Shown in pieces: positions 6,987 to 7,182 of a stretch of 7,182 nucleotides of DNA (the first letter of the stretch is position 1; every line of letters begins with the position of its first letter). The notes under the pieces were generated by a model. It was not told the DNA's origin. It made no database searches and saw only the letters and a program-made list of their open reading frames with translations. Made by a program: the position numbers and the translations under genes. This DNA comes from Bacteroidales bacterium. GTDB lineage: Bacteria > Bacteroidota > Bacteroidia > Bacteroidales > UBA932. Where the stretch lies: positions 1 to 7,182 of the forward strand of contig JAEEQI010000123.1 of assembly GCA_016285215.1 (NCBI GenBank). The letters run 5' to 3'.

Positions 6987-7029
6987 TTCGTGTGACGTGG
7001 CGGCCAGCAAAAAACGCCAAAAGTGCGGG
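6943..7029. repeat. Overlapping inverted repeats forming a long imperfect palindrome
   Basis: Several inverted repeats interleave. The 10-bp pair is 6943-6952 with 6977-6986. GCACTTTTG (6955-6963) pairs with CAAAAGTGC (7018-7026), extending to about 12 bp with one G-T pair. GGCGTTT (6982-6988) pairs with AAACGCC (7012-7018). TTGCTG (6975-6980) pairs with CAGCAA (7005-7010). AAACGC (6969-6974) pairs with GCGTTT (6983-6988). The outer and inner pairs share nearly the same centre (about 6991-6993), so the whole is an imperfect palindrome. The first two pairs cross (A-B-A'-B'), so they cannot both form as simple nested hairpins. Possible roles are a two-way terminator between convergent genes or a copy of a REP-like dispersed repeat. 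Confidence 0.55.
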
Positions 7030-7042
7030 TTGTCAGGTATGG

Positions 7043-7182
7043 CTACCAGCTAATGGCCGGTTGCTTGAGGGATTCGTGGAGCTGGGTGTCGTAGCGGAGG
7101 CGGATCTTGATGCCGGCACGCTGGAAGTAGTAGCGAACCGCAATCTCTTCCTCGATGAAGGGAATGATTTCGTCCTTCTTCA
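7043..7182 (-). CDS. C-terminal end of an unidentified protein, 5' part outside the window
   Basis: The minus-strand frame is open from the window edge to a TAG at 7043-7045, giving 45 complete codons. The peptide starts KKDEIIPFIEEEIAVRYYFQ and continues with basic and polar residues (RAGIKIRLRYD) before ending in PAISW. Coding character is supported by codon choice like that of the neighbouring genes and by the amphipathic helix pattern of the EEIAVRYYFQ segment. This type of ending, an acidic helix followed by RYY(F/Y)Q, faintly recalls the C-terminus of S41-family carboxy-terminal processing proteases of Bacteroidota, but that is memory-based and weak. The gene converges on the efflux operon, and nothing indicates a functional link. 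Confidence 0.6.
   Translation of the reverse strand, partial: KKDEIIPFIEEEIAVRYYFQRAGIKIRLRYDTQLHESLKQPAISW

Larger units (their letters stand above)
6919..7042. other. Convergent intergenic region
   Basis: These 124 bases lie between the stop of the outer membrane factor gene (plus) and the stop of the partial minus-strand gene. Most of the space is taken by the inverted-repeat element listed separately. No classical terminator with a long T-tract follows the operon, so termination probably depends on the structured element or on Rho. No coding signal is seen. Confidence 0.7.

Noticed and set aside
7011..7016. T-run on the minus strand as a Rho-independent terminator of the partial minus-strand gene
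   Set aside because: The only stem immediately before the TTTTTT run is about 3 bp (CGC/GCG), too weak to support the call. The larger palindrome is reported instead.
1..7182. CRISPR arrays, insertion sequences, tRNA or rRNA genes, phage genes, toxin-antitoxin pairs
   Set aside because: None was seen on either strand. The space is almost fully used by transporter genes and two short intergenic regions.

Overview
This window most likely comes from a member of the Bacteroidota, probably an uncultured Bacteroidales-type organism. The evidence is a promoter with the Bacteroidota pattern TTTG-N19-TAnnTTTG in front of the main operon, A/T-rich starts without clear Shine-Dalgarno sequences, and protein features typical of that phylum: split MacB-like ABC exporters, an NDGTTIA-containing adaptor, and a TolC-like protein ending in FYRGRPL. 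No genus can be named from the sequence alone.

Layout. Positions 1-1071 (minus strand) carry the first 357 residues of a major facilitator superfamily transporter resembling the MFSD1 family; its C-terminus lies outside the window. Positions 1072-1256 are an A/T-rich divergent intergenic region with one convincing promoter (plus strand) and several dyad-symmetric candidate operators. Positions 1257-6918 (plus strand) hold one compact five-gene operon: ATPase, FtsX/MacB-type permease 1, FtsX/MacB-type permease 2, periplasmic adaptor (membrane fusion protein), and TolC-like outer membrane factor. The first three genes are joined by two identical 1-base TAATG stop/start overlaps. The adaptor follows after 18 bases and the outer membrane factor after 3 bases. 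Positions 6919-7042 are a convergent intergenic region with a dense set of overlapping inverted repeats. Positions 7043-7182 (minus strand) are the last 45 codons of another protein, not firmly identified.

How the genes work together. The five operon genes encode every part of a tripartite ATP-driven efflux pump. The ATPase drives two FtsX-fold permeases, probably as a heterodimer, and the adaptor joins them to the outer membrane channel. In the MacB model, ATP hydrolysis moves the periplasmic domains mechanically and pushes substrate from the periplasm out through the TolC-like duct. The substrate cannot be read from the sequence. No dedicated regulator gene lies inside the window, so control must come from elsewhere, possibly through the dyads around the promoter.

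Overall this is a complete and fairly ordinary export operon. I found no convincing new system. The points most worth a second look are the structured palindromic element at 6943-7029, the 12-bp-arm dyad touching the -33 element, and the sharp loss of TTA/CTA/TCA codons along the operon.
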